A DNA stretch of 64,000 nucleotides from Halichoerus grypus (Eukaryota > Chordata > Mammalia > Carnivora > Phocidae): positions 56,755,850 through 56,819,849 of the forward strand of contig NC_135714.1 of assembly GCF_964656455.1 (NCBI RefSeq), in the 5' to 3' direction. Both the position numbers and the translations under genes were made by a program. Below, in pieces: positions 11,804 through 25,498 of the stretch. Within the stretch, counting starts at the first letter, position 1. Every line of letters starts with the position of its first letter. The notes below the pieces were generated by a model. The model saw only the letters and a list, made by a program, of their open reading frames with translations. It was not told the DNA's origin and did no database searches.

Positions 11804-11981
11804 AGTGTGCCTGGTTGGGTCAGTCATTAAGTGTCTGCCTTTGGCTCGGGTCATGACCCCAGGGGCCTGGGATGGAGCCCTATTGTTGACAGGCTCCCTG
11901 CTCAGCGGGAGCCTCTCCTGCTCCCCATGCTTGTGCATGCACATTCTCTCTGTCAGATAAATAAAATCTTTAAAAATAAAA
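11804..11981 (+). mobile_element. Can-SINE, plus strand, diverged
   Basis: Head gtgcctggttgggtcagtcattaag, middle tctgcctttggctcgggtcatgac, tail cagataaataaaatctttaaaaataaaa. Several substitutions suggest an older copy than its neighbours. Confidence 0.9.
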
Positions 11982-12004
11982 CACAGAATGCTTATAATGC
12001 CCTT

Positions 12005-12352
12005 TTCTCTACCTCCCCGCCCCAAAAATGTTCACATCCTAATCCTTGGAACCTGTGAACAGGTTATTCTACATGGTAAGGGGGTATTAAGGCTGTTAAT
12101 CAGACTACTGTAAAATATGTAGGTTTTCCTGGATTATCTGGGTGGGCCCAATAGAATCACAAGAGTCCCTTAAACATGGAAGAATAAGGCAGAAGTTTAG
12201 AAAAGATTAATAAGAGATGTGAAGAGGAAAGTAGAGATTGGAATGATGTGATTGTTGACTTTCAAAATGGAAAGGGGACATGAGCCCCAAAATGTAGGCA
12301 GCCTCTAGAAGTTGGAAAAGGCAAGAAAACAAGGGTATTACCATCTCCAGTT
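12005..12352 (+). mobile_element. MLT1-type (ERVL-MaLR) LTR, partial
   Basis: Contains 'atgttcacatcctaatccttggaacctgtgaac', 'ctggattatctgggtgggcccaatagaatcacaagagtcc' and 'gcagcctctagaagttggaaaaggcaag', characteristic of MLT1-family LTRs. The outer ends are missing. It is truncated at the right by the poly-T of the next element. Confidence 0.7.
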
Positions 12353-12363
12353 CTGAGAACTTT

Positions 12364-13912
12364 CCTTTTTTTTTTTTTTTTTTCCATTTCTGTACTTTTT
12401 TAACTTCTTAAATTTTGAAACGGGTGTTATATACATAGAGACTTATAATTACTTCTGATAAATTACCCCTTCCTCAGTATGTCCTTCTTTATGTAATACT
12501 TTGTCTTGAAGTCTCTTTTGTCTAATATTAATATAGCCATGACAGGTTTCTTATACTTTTTACATGGTTTATCTTTTTCCATGTTTTTACTTTGAAAATA
12601 TTTGTCTTTGTACTTAAGTGACTTTCTTGAAAAAGGCATTTAGTTATATCTTTCTTAAAAATTAAGACATACTCTTTTAATTGGAGTGTTTAGTTCATTT
12701 ATGTTATTGATATGATTGAGTTTGAATCTACCATCTTATTTGTTTCATGTGCTTGAATGCTTTTCCATTTTTCTCTTTGATATTCTGTTCTTGCCTCTTT
12801 CATGTCAATTGAATATTTTTATCATTCAGCTTTTTAACTATTTTATTTTTTAGTGGTTGCTCTAGGACTAACATTATCTTTAATATATCAAAGCTTATTG
12901 GTTTTACATCTGACACTTCACACTTCCCATTTAACATTTGATAGATCTTATTTCCCACTTTCCCACTTCTCATTTCATATTTTCACTTTCCATTTCATAC
13001 ATTTAAAACTTACACAGTATAATACCATTTACCCATACCACCCTTTGTACTATTTTTGTATTTGTTCATGTTTTATAAACCTTTCTAAGTTATTCTTCTT
13101 GCCTTATTTAGCACTTTAAACATGTTTTCTCATTAACTTATAAGTAGTTAGTGGTAGTTTTTACTGCTCTCAGGTATATGGTGTGTCTGATTGCTTTCAG
13201 TACTAGTGCTTTGTCTTTCGTTTCCTCTAGCGTTTGTGCACAGTGTGGTTCCCGCCTTTTTTTTTTTTTTTTAACTTATTTGAGAGAGAGAGAGAGAGAG
13301 AGAGCACGCCAGAGCATGAGCAAGAGCTGGGAGGAGGAGGCAGAGGGAGAGGAAGACTCCCTGCTGAGTGGGGAGCCCAACATGGGGCTCTTTCCCAGGA
13401 CCCTGGGATCATGACCTGAGCCGAAGACAGACGGTGTTACCGACAGAGCCACCCAGGTGTCCCCTGTGTGGTTCTTTTTACATCTATCTCAAGGTTTCAT
13501 TGAACAGATTGTCTGCAGTGTTTTTCATCAAATGTTTTTCATCAAATTTGTGAAATGTTTGACCGTTATTTTTGAAGAACTTTTCTGCCCTAATCTTTTG
13601 TTTGGGAGTATAATTACACATGCTCCTAGTGGTATATTAGACTATCTGATGTTATCCCAGAGCATATGTCCCTGAGGTTCTATTCAGCTTTTTTAACCTT
13701 TGTTCTCTTCCTCAGTTTGGATAATTCCAATTCATTAGCCTCAAACTCATTATTATTTTATCTCCAATCTCATTCAAAGAATTTGGCATTTTTTTTCAGT
13801 TTTAAAATTTCTATCTTTTTATAGTTTCTATTTTGCTACTATGTTTCTTTGTTTACTTAAGACCATATTTGTTTTTCTTTAAGCATATTCTTTAAATCTT
13901 CCTTCATATTAA
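12364..13912 (-). mobile_element. Old LINE-1 (L1M group) 3' region, antisense, left part
   Basis: Begins with a T18 run (the complement of its tail) and carries typical antisense L1M 3' UTR phrases such as 'attggagtgtttagttcattta' and 'tttttagtggttgctctaggactaac'. A Can-SINE lies inside at 13257-13463. At 13912-13925 it is cut by the younger LINE-1. Its continuation is found not on the right of that element but inverted at 19.5-20.14 kb. Confidence 0.7.
13257..13463 (-). mobile_element. Can-SINE inside the old LINE-1
   Basis: Poly-T followed by a (GA)n block, head complement ccacccaggtgtcccc at the right. Duplication gtgtggttc at 13243-13251 and 13466-13474. Confidence 0.94.
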
Positions 13913-14183
13913 TATAAGCTGCTTTGGGACAAACAAAAACTAAAAGAATTTGTGATCACTAAACCAGCCCTATAAGAAACATTGAAAGGGGTCCTCTAAG
14001 CAAAGAAGGAGCCTAAAAGTAACAGACCAGAAAGGAATAGAGACAATATACAGTAACAATCACCTTACAGGCAATACAATATCACTAAATTCATATCTTT
14101 CAATAGTTACCCTGAATGTAAATGGGCTAAGTGCCCCAATTAAAAGACACAGTGTATCAGATTGGATAAAAAAACAGGACCCA

Positions 14184-14381
14184 GGGGTGCCTGGGTGGCT
14201 CAGTCGTTGACTGTCTGCCTTCAGCTCAGGTCATGATCCTGGGGTCCTGGGATTGAGCCCCACATTAGGCTCTCTGCTCAGCGGGAAGCCTGCTTCTCCC
14301 TCTCCCACTCCCCCTGCTTGTGTTCCCTCTCTCACGGTCTCTCTCTCTGTCAAATAAATAAATAAAATCTTTAAAACAAAC
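14184..14381 (+). mobile_element. Can-SINE inside the LINE-1 endonuclease region
   Basis: Head ggtgcctgggtggctcagtcgttgac and tail caaataaataaataaaatctttaaaa. It splits the ORF2 phrase coding 'KKQDP'; a short duplication around agaccca/ggaccca flanks it. Confidence 0.95.
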
Positions 14382-15250
14382 AACCAAGACTCATTGATAT
14401 GCTGTCTGAAAGAGACTGATTTTAGACCCAAAGTCACCTCCAGATTGAAAATGAGGGGGTGGAAAACAATTTACCATGCTAATGGACACCAAAAGAAAGC
14501 TGGGGTGGTAATCTTTATATCAGACAAATTAGATTTTAAACCAAAGACTATAATAAGAGATGAGGAAGGACACTACATCATACTTAAAGGATCTATCCAA
14601 CAATAAGATCTAACAGTTATAAATATTTATGCCCCTAACATGATCAAAGAAACACATCGACAATAATACAATAATAGTAGGGGACTTTAACACCCTCCTC
14701 ACCGATATGGATAGATCATCTAAGCAAAAAATCAACAAGGAAATAAGGGCTTTAAATGACACACTGGACCAAATGGACTTCACAGATATATTCAGAATAT
14801 TCCATCCCAAAGCAACAGAGTACACATTCTTCTCTAGTGCCCATGGAACATTCTCCAGAATAGATCACATCCTAGGTCACAAATCAGGTCTCAACCGGTA
14901 CCAAAAGATTGGGATCATTCCCTGAATATTTTCAGACCACAATGTTTTGAAACTAGAACTCAATCACAAGAGGAAAGTTGGAAAGAACTCAAGTACATGG
15001 AGGCTAAAGAGCATCCTACTAAAGAATGAATGGGTCAACCAGGAAATTAAAGAATTAAAAAAATTCGTGGAAACCAATGAAAATGAAAACACAACTGTTC
15101 CAAATCTTTGGGATGCAGCAAAGGCAGTCCTAAGAGGAAAGTATATAGCAATACAAGCCTTTCTCAAGAAACAAGAAAGGTCTCAAATACACAACCTAAC
15201 CCTACACCTAAAGGAGCTGGAGAAAGAACAGCAAATAAAGCCTAAACCCA

Positions 15251-15455
15251 GGGGCGCCTGGGTGGCTCAGTTGGTTAAGCGACTGCCTTCGGCTCAGGTC
15301 ATGATCCTGGAGTCTCCAGATCGAGTCCCGCATCGGGCTCCCTGCTCGGCAGGGAGTCTGCTTCTCCCTCTGACCCTCCCCCCTCTCATATGCTCTCTCT
15401 CTCTCTCATTCTCTCTCTCATAAATAAATAAAATCTTTAAAAAAAAAAAAAAAAA
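15251..15455 (+). mobile_element. Can-SINE inside the LINE-1 linker region
   Basis: Head ggggcgcctgggtggctcagttggttaag and an 18-A tail, with a perfect 14-bp duplication aaagcctaaaccca at 15237-15250 and 15456-15469. The near-consensus head and clean duplication suggest a relatively recent insertion. Confidence 0.97.
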
Positions 15456-16365
15456 AAAGCCTAAACCCAGCAGAAGAAGAGAGATAATAAAGATCAGAGC
15501 AGAAATCAATGAAATAGAAACCAAAAGAACAGTAGAACAGATCAAAGAAACTAGGAGCTGGTTCTTTGAAAGAATTAACAAGATTGATAAATCCCTGGCC
15601 AGACTTATCAAAACGGAAAGAGAAAAGACCCAAATAAATAAAATCATGAATGAAAGAGGGGAGCTCACCACCAACACCAAATAAATACAAACAATTATAA
15701 GAGCATATTATGAGAAAGCATATGCTATCAAATTAGACAATCTGGAAGAAATGGATGCATTCCTAGAGATGTATAAACTACCAAAACTGAACCAGGAAGA
15801 AATAGAAAACCTGAACAGACCCATAACCAGTAAGGAAATTGAAGCAGTAATCAAAAATCTCCCAACAAAAAAGAGCCCAGGACCAGATGGCTTCCCAGGG
15901 GAATTCTACCAAACATTTAAAGAAGAATTAATACCTATTCTTCTGAAACTTCCGAAAAATAGAAATGGAAGGAAAACTTCCAAACTCGTTTTATGAGGCC
16001 ACCATTACCTTGATCCCAAAACCAGACAAAGACCCCATCAAAAAGAATTACAGACCAATATCCCTGATGAAGATGGATGCAAAAATTCTCACCAAAATAC
16101 TAGCCAATAGGATCCAACAGTACATTAAAAGGATTATTCACCACGACCAAGTGGGATTTATCCCTGGGCTGCAAGGTTGGTTCAACATCCCCAAATCAAT
16201 CAGTGTGATACAATACGTTAATAAAAGAAAGAATAAGAACTATATGATACTCTTAATAAATGCAGAAAAAGCATTTGACAAAGTACAGCATCCTTTCTTG
16301 ATTAAAACTCTTCAGAGTGTAGGGATAGAGTGTACATACCTCAATATCATAAAAGCCACCTATGA

Positions 16366-17660
<1,295 letters not shown>

Positions 17661-19379
17661 AAGGCCATCTATGAAAAACCCACAGCGAATATCATTCTCA
17701 ATGGGGAAAAATTGAGACCTTTTCTCCTAAGGTCAGGAACACGGCAGGGATGTCCAATCTCACCACTGCAATTCAACATAGTACTAGAACTCCTAGCCTC
17801 AGCAATCAGACAACAAAAAGAAAACGCATCTGAATCAGCAAAGAAGAAATGAAACTCACTCTTTGCAGATGATATGATACTTTATGTGGGAAACCCAAAA
17901 GATTCCACCCCAAAACTGCTAGAACTCATACAGGAATTCAGTAAAGTGACAGGATATAAAATCAATGCACAAAAATCAGTTGCATTTCTATACACTAACA
18001 AGACAGAGGAGAAATTAAGGAGTCGATCTCATTTACAATTGCACCCAAAACCATAAGATACCTAGGAATAAATCTAACCAAAGAGGCAAAGAACCTGTAC
18101 TCAGAAAACTATAGAATACTCATGAAAGAAATTGAGGAAGACACAAAGAAATGGAAAAACATTCCATGCTCATGGATTGGAAGAACAAATATTGTGAAAA
18201 TGTCTATGCTACCTAGAGCAATCTACACATTTAATGCAATCCCTATTAAAATACCATCAACTTTTTTCAAAGAAATGGAACAAATAATCCTAAAATTTGT
18301 ATGGAACCAGAAAAGACCCCAAATAGCCAGAGAAATGTTGAAAAAGCTGGTGGCATTACAATTCCAGACTTCCAGCTCTATTACAAAGCTGTCATCATCA
18401 AGACAGTATGGTACTGGCACAAAAACAGACACATAGAACAGAGAGCCCAGAAATGGACCCTCAATTCTATGGTCAAGTAATCTTCAACAAAGCAGGAAAG
18501 AATGTCCAATGGAAAAAATACAATCTCTTCAACAAATGGTGTTGGGAAAATTGGACAGCCACATGCAGAAGAATGAAACTGGACCATTTCCTTACACCAC
18601 ACACAAAAATAGACTCAAAATGGATGAAGGACCTCAATGTGAGACAGGAATCCATCAAAATCCTAGAGGAGAACACAGGCAGCAACCTCTTCCACCTCAG
18701 CCGCAGTAACTGCTTCCTAGAAACATTGCCAAAGGCAAGGGAAGCAAGGGCAAAAATGAACTATTGGGATTTCATCAATATAAAAAGCTTTTGCAAAGCA
18801 AAGGAAATAGTCAACAAAACCAAAAGACAACTGACAGAATGGGAGAAGATATTTGCAAATGACATATCAGATAAAGGGCTAGTATCCAAAATCTATAAAG
18901 AACTTATCAAACTCAACACCCAAAGAACAAATAATCCAATCAAGAAATGGGCAGAAGACATGAACAGACATTTCTGCAAAGAAGACATCCAAACGGCCAA
19001 CAGATGCATGAAAAAGTGCTCAACATCACTTGGCATCAGGGAAATCCAAATCAAAACCACAATGATATACCACCTCACACCAGTCAGAATGACTAAAATT
19101 AACAAGTCAGGAAACGACAGATGTTGGCGAGGATGTGGAGAAAGGGGAACCCTTCTATACTGTTGGTGGGAATGCAAGCTGGTGCAGCCACTCTGGAAAA
19201 CAGTATGGAGATTCCTCAAAAAGTTGAAAATAGAGCTACCCTTACCAAATTTAGATTTTCTTGGGAAAAAAAATGTTTCTTCATTTGTTATATACCCTTA
19301 GAACCATTTCCAGAGACTTTCACTAGTTTCCCTGGGGGAGCAAGTCCATGGCGTTCCTCATATTATCATGCCAAAGGAA

Positions 19380-19540
19380 CTACAAGGTTTCTTTTTTGGG
19401 ATGATGAAAATGTTCCAAAATTAGATATGGTGATGGTTGCCTGACTATACTAAAAAACATTCAATCTTATACCTTAATCAGATGAACATTATGGAATTTA
19501 AATTACATCTCAGTAATTTTGCCATTAAAAAAAGAATATA
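19380..19540 (+). mobile_element. Old L1M 3' end fragment (inside the inverted segment)
   Basis: 'ggatgatgaaaatgttccaaaattagatatggtgatggttgc...tatactaaaaaacattcaatc...acatctcagtaatttt' followed by an A-rich end is the usual terminal phrase of old LINE-1 3' UTRs. It is sense in the current orientation. Confidence 0.6.
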
Positions 19541-19544
19541 TGAG

Positions 19545-20140
19545 GCTTACCAAAATGTGGTTACTGTGTTGAGAAGGGAAAAGAGAAGAGAGGTTAAGCA
19601 GTGCTAGAACCTCCCAGGTTCCATACCCCACTAGTGAAAAGGCTTCATCACCACCTTTTTAAACATCAAAACACCCAGCTAAGATGCTAAAAAGACTACA
19701 CTCTAGACATATAGATCTCATTGGAGAGTAAGATCTACTCTAGATCCACCTGTACAGAGCCTAATATCCAAGTCCTTATAAGAGCAATAAAAGACAGCAT
19801 TTAGAGGGATTCAGTCCCTCCAAGTTACAGGGGCTTGAGAAACACTGTGCTTTTCACTCATCCACCCTAAGGAAAGGCAAAATTAAGCTCACACAAGTTT
19901 AAGATGAATTTGGCCAATAATTGAAGTGCCAACTGAAAAAAAGTCAAATCTTTATAGGAATATAATGGAATGCAGTGTTTTTTTTTTTAAATAACATTCA
20001 ATAGTGTCCAGTATACAATGAAAAAGTTACTACATATGAAAAGAAACTGAAAAATGTCACCGATAATCCAGATAAAAATCAGTCACTAGAAACCAACTTT
20101 GAGATGGCCCTCGCATACTATTTAGTAGAACAAAGACTAG
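19545..20140 (+). mobile_element. Old L1M 3' UTR, right part, displaced by inversion
   Basis: Read on the complement, 20140 down to about 19940 gives antisense L1M 3' UTR phrases ('gtgacatttttcagtttcttttcatatgtagtaac...attcctataaagat'). These continue the antisense old LINE-1 that ends at 13912. The same 3' UTR class occurs at 44.6-45.8 kb and can serve as an internal comparison. The part at 19545-19900 is less clear. Confidence 0.5.
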
Positions 20141-20150
20141 AAGGCAACTT

Positions 20151-20750
20151 ATATATTTTTTATTAACATATAAGGTATTATTTGTTTCAGGGGTACAGGT
20201 CTGTGATTCATCAGTCTTACACAATTCACAACACTCACCAGAGCACATACCCTCCCCAGTGTCCATCACCCAGACACCCCATCCCTGCCAGCCCCCTCCA
20301 CTCCAGCAAACTTCAGTTTGTTTCCTGAGATTAATAGTCTCTTATGGTTTGTCTCCCTCTCTGCTTTCATCTTGTTTCATTTTTTCCTCCCTTCCCCTAT
20401 GATTCTCTGCCTTGTTTCTCAAATTCCACATATCAGTGAGATCAAATGATAATTGTCTTTCTCTGATTAACTTATTTCACTTAGCATAATACCCTCTAGT
20501 TCCATCCACATTGTTGCAAAAGGCAAGATTTCATTTTTTGATTGCTGCATAATATTCCATTGTATATATACACACTACATCTTCTTTATCCATTCATCCT
20601 TTGATGGACATCTAGGATCTTTCCATAGTTTGTCTATTGTGGACATTGCTGCTATAAACATTGGGGTGCATGTGCCCCTTCAGATCACTACATTTGTATC
20701 TTTGGAGTAAATACCCAGTAGTGCAATTGCTGGATCGTAGGGTAGTTCTA
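20151..20750 (-). mobile_element. 3' end of the same LINE-1, inverted
   Basis: On the minus strand it reads from the last part of ORF2 (ctaccctacgatccagcaat, then gcactactgggtatttactcc) through the 3' UTR to 'cttatatgttaataaaaaat', the normal carnivore LINE-1 terminus with a short A-rich tail. Immediately beyond the tail, 20154-20141 reads atataagttgcctt, matching atataagctgcttt at 13912-13925 in 12 of 14 bases. That is the expected target-site duplication, in inverted orientation. Confidence 0.88.
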
Positions 20751-21189
20751 AACTTGGATAGTCTGTGGTATTTAAAACAAGACCCACTCACTCCTTACTC
20801 CCAGCTCAGCAAGACAAGTATAAGTACAAAGGACTCCCTTTTCCCTCCTCTCTCAGTTGGTAGGGCTACCCAGCAGAGGGCCAGGATGCCAGCATTTCTC
20901 CTCCTACCTTTATCTACCTGTTACTGAGGCTAAGCTCCAGGTGAGTGTGGCTGAAAAGTAAGTGCCCCTTTTCTGCCCAGCTCCTGCTCATGGGATATAG
21001 GTTCAACCTTGGGCATGGCATCACTGAGAAAACTTGAGCCCTAACTGCCTTTGCTGTGGTTTGTGGGTAGGAGCTCAAGGACAAGAGAGGCACACCAAGG
21101 TGACCTGGGCCTGATGTCTGCTCCCGCCACTGAGTGCTCAGCTCTATTTCACTCTTGATTTCTTAGGAGAAAGTATAGGGGTAATCTTC
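20751..21189. other. Unassigned sequence right of the inversion
   Basis: No repeat family recognised. It is the right flank of the proposed inversion and should once have joined the complement of 19243. Confidence 0.4.
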
Positions 21190-22455
21190 ATGACAATGGA
21201 TTCCTAGATATGACACCAGGATGATAAACAACAAAAGAGAAAACAGATAAATGGACTTCATCAAAACTAGTGTCCTTTGTAGGACAAAGGTTTTTACCAA
21301 GAGCTTGAAAAGACAACCCCTAGAGTAGGAGAAAATATTTGCAAATTATATCTGATAAGGGTCTTGTAACCAAAATATATAGAACTCTTACAACTCAACA
21401 ATAAAAAGACAACTGAATTAAAAAAAAAGGGGGGGGGGGATAAAGGATCTGAATAGATATTTCTCCAAGGAAGGTAGATAAGCTGACAAAAAACACATGA
21501 TGCTTGACCTCATTAGTCATCAGGGAGATGCAAACCAAAACCACAATGAGGCACCACTTCATACCCATTTGGATGACTACAATCTCAAAGTTGGATAATG
21601 TGTTGAGAATGTGGAGAAATTAAAACCTTCATAAACTGATTGTGGGGGATATAAAATGATGCAGTCACTTTGAAAAATGGTCTGGAAATTCCTCAGATGA
21701 TTAAATATAGTTACTATGTGATCCAGCAGCTCCACTCCTAGATTTCTTCCCAAGAGAGATGAAACTTTATGTCTACACAAAAACTTTTAAACAAACGTTT
21801 ATAGCAGCACAACTCATAATAGCCAAATGGTACAAACAACCTAATTGCCCATCAGCTGATGAATGGATAAACAAAATGTGATATATCCGTATAGAATACT
21901 GGGAATGAAGTAAGGATACATGTTTAACATGTGGAACCTTGAAACCATTATGCTAAATGACCACCTATTACATGATTCTATTCATGTGAAATATCCAGAA
22001 TAAGCCAAGCTATGGAGACAAAGTAGCTTAGTGGTTGCCTATGTTTAGGGAAATGGGGGAATCAGTGGGGTGATAGCTAAAGGGTATAGCATTTCTTTCT
22101 TTCCTTTTTTTTTTTTTTTTTTTTAAGATTTACTTATTTTAGAGAGAGTGCACATGCATACACATGGAGGAGAGTGGGCAGAAAGAGAATCTTAAGCAGA
22201 CTCTCCACTGAGTGTGGAGCCCAATGCTGGGCTTGATCCCACAACCCCAAGATCATGACCTGAGCTGAAACCAAGGGTCGGTTGCTTAACCAACTGAGCC
22301 ACCCAGGGGTTCTGGAATTTCTTTTTGAGGGGATGAAAAGGTTCTAAAATTGACAGTGCTGATGATTGCATGTATCTGTGGATAGATTAATATTTTAAAT
22401 AGAGGCATTATATGGTGTGTGAATTTTATTTTAATAAAGCTATTATCAAAAAGAA
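21190..22455 (+). mobile_element. Old LINE-1 (L1M group) 3' part, plus strand
   Basis: Diverged ORF2/3' UTR phrases in order: 'gagaaaatatttgcaaattatatctgataagggtcttgtaacc', 'cagggagatgcaaaccaaaaccacaatgag', 'tagcagcacaactcataatagccaaatgg', and 'ggtgtgtgaattttattttaataaagct' at the end. A poly-A/poly-G stretch lies at 21420-21440. A Can-SINE interrupts it at 22099-22316. Confidence 0.85.
22099..22316 (-). mobile_element. Can-SINE inside the old LINE-1
   Basis: Poly-T, taagatttacttattttagagagagtg, and head complement gagccacccaggggttc. Duplication atttcttt at 22091-22098 and 22317-22324. Confidence 0.93.
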
Positions 22456-24200
22456 AAATTATGCATAAGCAGGGCTTATATGTCTTTGCACTCTGCATGC
22501 ACAGCCAATCTTTGTCCTAGATCAAATGGGAAGCTCATTGTCTCCTGGGCACATTTCCTACTACCATGCATATTCTCCTCCTCCACCCCATACCCTATGC
22601 TGCAAATTCCTCCATATAGTGGGGCCACTGTGCTCTGCATGGATTGCAGCTTGTTGCAGTTGAGGTCAGCACATTTTCTACAAATAGAGCCAGGGTGACC
22701 TTGGGGCTTAGCTTCTGAGGTTCCTCATTCAGAGGGATTCAAATTTAACTGTTGTCTAATGCCTGAAAGCAGGTACCTCATTAATGGTTTCTTACAGCAG
22801 GAATTCTAGCATGGTATTTGATTTTCCTGTTATTCCTTCATACCTGAAAGAGGATATACTCTTGATACATAAACAGAATTACAAATACCTAAAATATAAA
22901 AGCTCTGCCTATAAGTGTTGACAATAATTATTTAAAAATATCACTGTCATATTTTTAAATGACTAGTCTTTAATTTTTAAATATTTGTATTCTGCTTTCC
23001 TATAACTTCATGGTAGTTTCTTCTTTTTACCTGTTCTCAAAGTTGATTTTGAGATGAAAATTAATCAGTATTAGAAAAACTAAGTGTTTGAAAATACCAA
23101 CTTAATTTTAAATTTGTAGAAGTGATCAAAATATTTTTTTGAGCTAATTGACTTAATTGTAGTCAGTCTTGAATAATGCCTTTATTTCTTTGGAAAGTAG
23201 ATTTTATTTGTCTTGACTAAGTATTGGATTTAAGCCTTTATTCTAGTAGCTCCATACACTTATTATTTTATTTTTCACTCTTACCTATTCCAATAAATAC
23301 TTCATTGTTTTAATAGTCTTAGGTTCTCCAGTGCTTTTAATTATTGCAATTAATGTTTATTTAGACTTTGAGCTTAATATTTTTATTCTTTTGATATTTA
23401 CCTTCTAGCATTATTCACATGCAAGATCATATTGGCATTCTCCATAGAGCTGTGCCTACACTGATCAGGTTAGGTCAATATGTTCTTTAACAGAAAAACA
23501 AGACCCTTAGGATAGTCTCATCAACACTTGTGATGTTATAGGGAATTAAAAAATCAAACCATACAGAACCTTTAAGTTGTTTTCACATTGGTTTTCTCAT
23601 TCTCGATATCCCAGAGTTTAATTAGTGCTATTCAAACATCCTTTTGATTGAATCGATTGGATAGCAGCCAAATTGCTGCCCAGTTTAGTCAAACCACCAT
23701 TTGGAATACTCAAATGGGGGACTAAGATAGAAAGATCTGATGAACTCAGTTTGATGTCATACATAAACTCTAATTTGGTTGAGGATAAAAGGAACTAGCA
23801 AAGAAAAGTTTTCTGGTAACAGAAATTTATTCTCAGTCTATTTCTGAACCAATTTTTTTTTTTTTTAAAGAAAGACATCTGATTACCTATTAGAAAGCTC
23901 ACTTCTGATTGTCACTTCAAATATGGAGACTTTCAACAGGTTAATGTGTAATGAATGTTCTGCTTTATTCAAAGTACTGCCATGTGAATTCTATACAAGA
24001 TGTGCTCTGAAAAAGGAGTCCAATTAAAGGGATATGCAGGATACAAACACTGGCTATTTCTGTTATTCTATTTTTTTGTCCTCTTCAGATATCAGGACTC
24101 TACTTCCTTCCCACAAATAAAATTTGGTGTAAAATCATAGCTCTTAAAAAAAAGAAACAAACAAACAAACAAAGAATAAAAAACAACAACAGAAAAACAA
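22456..24200. other. Unassigned AT-rich sequence
   Basis: About 1.7 kb with a T14 run near 23858 and a short (CAAA)n stretch near 24155-24175 before the SINE. No gene or recognisable repeat. Confidence 0.45.
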
Positions 24201-24203
24201 CTC

Positions 24204-24408
24204 TGGAGCACCTGGGTGGCTCAGTAGGTTAAGTGTCTGCCTTTGGCTCAGGTCATGATCCAGGGTCCTGGGATCGAGTCCCACATCGGGCTCCCTGCTC
24301 AATGGGGAGCCTGCTTCTCCCTCTCCCTCCGCCTGCTGCTCCCACTGCTTGTGCTCTCTCTCTGTGTCAAATAAATAAATCTTAAAAAAACAAAAAACAA
24401 AAAAAAAC
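24204..24408 (+). mobile_element. Can-SINE, plus strand
   Basis: Head ggagcacctgggtggctcagtaggttaag, middle tctgcctttggctcaggtc, tail caaataaataaatcttaaaaaaac with an interrupted A tail. Confidence 0.95.
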
Positions 24409-24479
24409 TTTGACATGAGTGACTGTAGATGAGTGCTGATACCAGCCATATCATATACTTCGATTGCTTTACAGCTTGT

Positions 24480-24650
24480 AAGTCACTTTCCTATACTTCT
24501 CATTTCATTTGCTCTGGACAACAATTTATACATTGGTAGTTAGAAGATTATAAAATAATTTTACAAATAAGAAAGCTGAGGCTTAGAGTACCAATGGTAC
24601 TTGAAATTCTTTGAGATTAAAATACAAAACCTGACTCCAGACTAGAGTGT
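24480..24650 (+). repeat. MIR-like fragment
   Basis: 'tcatttcatttgctctggacaacaa...ttttacaaataagaaagctgaggcttagagta' follows the MIR pattern 'ctcatttaatcctcacaacaa...ttttacagatgaggaaactgaggctcagaga' in diverged form. Confidence 0.5.
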
Positions 24651-25098
24651 TTCTCGTTAATTGAATTAGTCCAGATCATCACCATTGATAGATAAGGTAG
24701 ATAGCTTTCTCCTGATGGAGTAAGCAATCTCTTAGAACAGTGCAAAGAGTATGAACTTTGTTATAACATAAACGTAGAAAAATTAAGACAACTGGCCAAA
24801 CCTAAACATTTGAATTCAAAACACATATTATTACTTCTGTTTCTTAGAATATGTCATTTTTTCAGTCATGGCTAATTTATAAGGAGTGTTTAAATTTTTG
24901 ATTCTACAAACATTGACTGATATAACAAGTTAGAGGAAGAAATTAAAAAAAAGCCCACCTTAAAAAAAACAAAAACACCTAACTCTGCTTAACCTATAGT
25001 CATGTGGCATAATAGTAGTAACCCATTGTTCCTAACATACTGTTATATTGTTAATTATAGTAATTTGACTAGCATTAGTAACATATTACTTCATTCAA
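24651..25098. other. Unassigned sequence
   Basis: No recognisable feature. Confidence 0.4.
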
Positions 25099-25225
25099 AG
25101 AAACTTTTATTGATCTAGGCACTGTTCTAAACATTGGGGTAAGATAATGAAAATGCAGACAAAATATTTGCCTTCATGGAATGTAATTCTAGTGGGATAG
25201 AAAAGATGGTAATTATATTTTAATA
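25099..25225 (+). repeat. L2-like 3' end fragment
   Basis: 'tattgatctaggcactgttctaaacattggggtaagataatgaa...gccttcatggaatgtaattctagtgggatagaa' resembles the L2 3' region around 'ggcactgttctaggcgctggggata...ccctcatggagcttacattctagtggggga'. Confidence 0.55.
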
Positions 25226-25352
25226 AATAGTTACTTGTTAGGTAGTGGTAATTGCTTTCTGATGTAAAAGTTTTTAGTGAACCCTCTTCATGCAGATAAT
25301 TTACACTGGGTGAGACCTGAGGAGTCCATGTCTTTTTAAATTGTGTGTGGCA

Positions 25353-25483
25353 GGGCACCTGAGTGGCTTAGTCAGTTAAGCATCTGACTCTTGATTTCAG
25401 CTCCGGTCATTATCTCAGCGTTGTGAGTTCAAGCCCTGTGTTGGGCTCCATGCTGGGCATGGAGCCTACTTAAAAAGAAATAA
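25353..25483 (+). mobile_element. Short Can-SINE without the CT-rich middle
   Basis: Head gggcacctgagtggcttagtcagttaag, tRNA-like 'gtgagttcaagccctgtgttgggctcc', ending 'ggagcctacttaaaaagaaataaa'. A perfect 15-bp duplication, aaattgtgtgtggca, lies at 25338-25352 and 25484-25498. Confidence 0.95.
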
Positions 25484-25498
25484 AAATTGTGTGTGGCA

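Larger units (their letters stand above)
19231..20750. other. Inverted segment: LINE-1 3' end plus downstream flank
   Basis: The LINE-1 sense sequence breaks after tagagctaccct (19231-19242). Its continuation starts on the opposite strand at 20750 with tagaactaccct, so both pieces meet at the same ORF2 position with a 12-bp inverted overlap. Between them lies about 0.9 kb that is LINE-1 flank, also inverted. The simplest history is an inversion of about 1.5 kb after the LINE-1 had inserted, with staggered breaks filled in. Confidence 0.8.
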
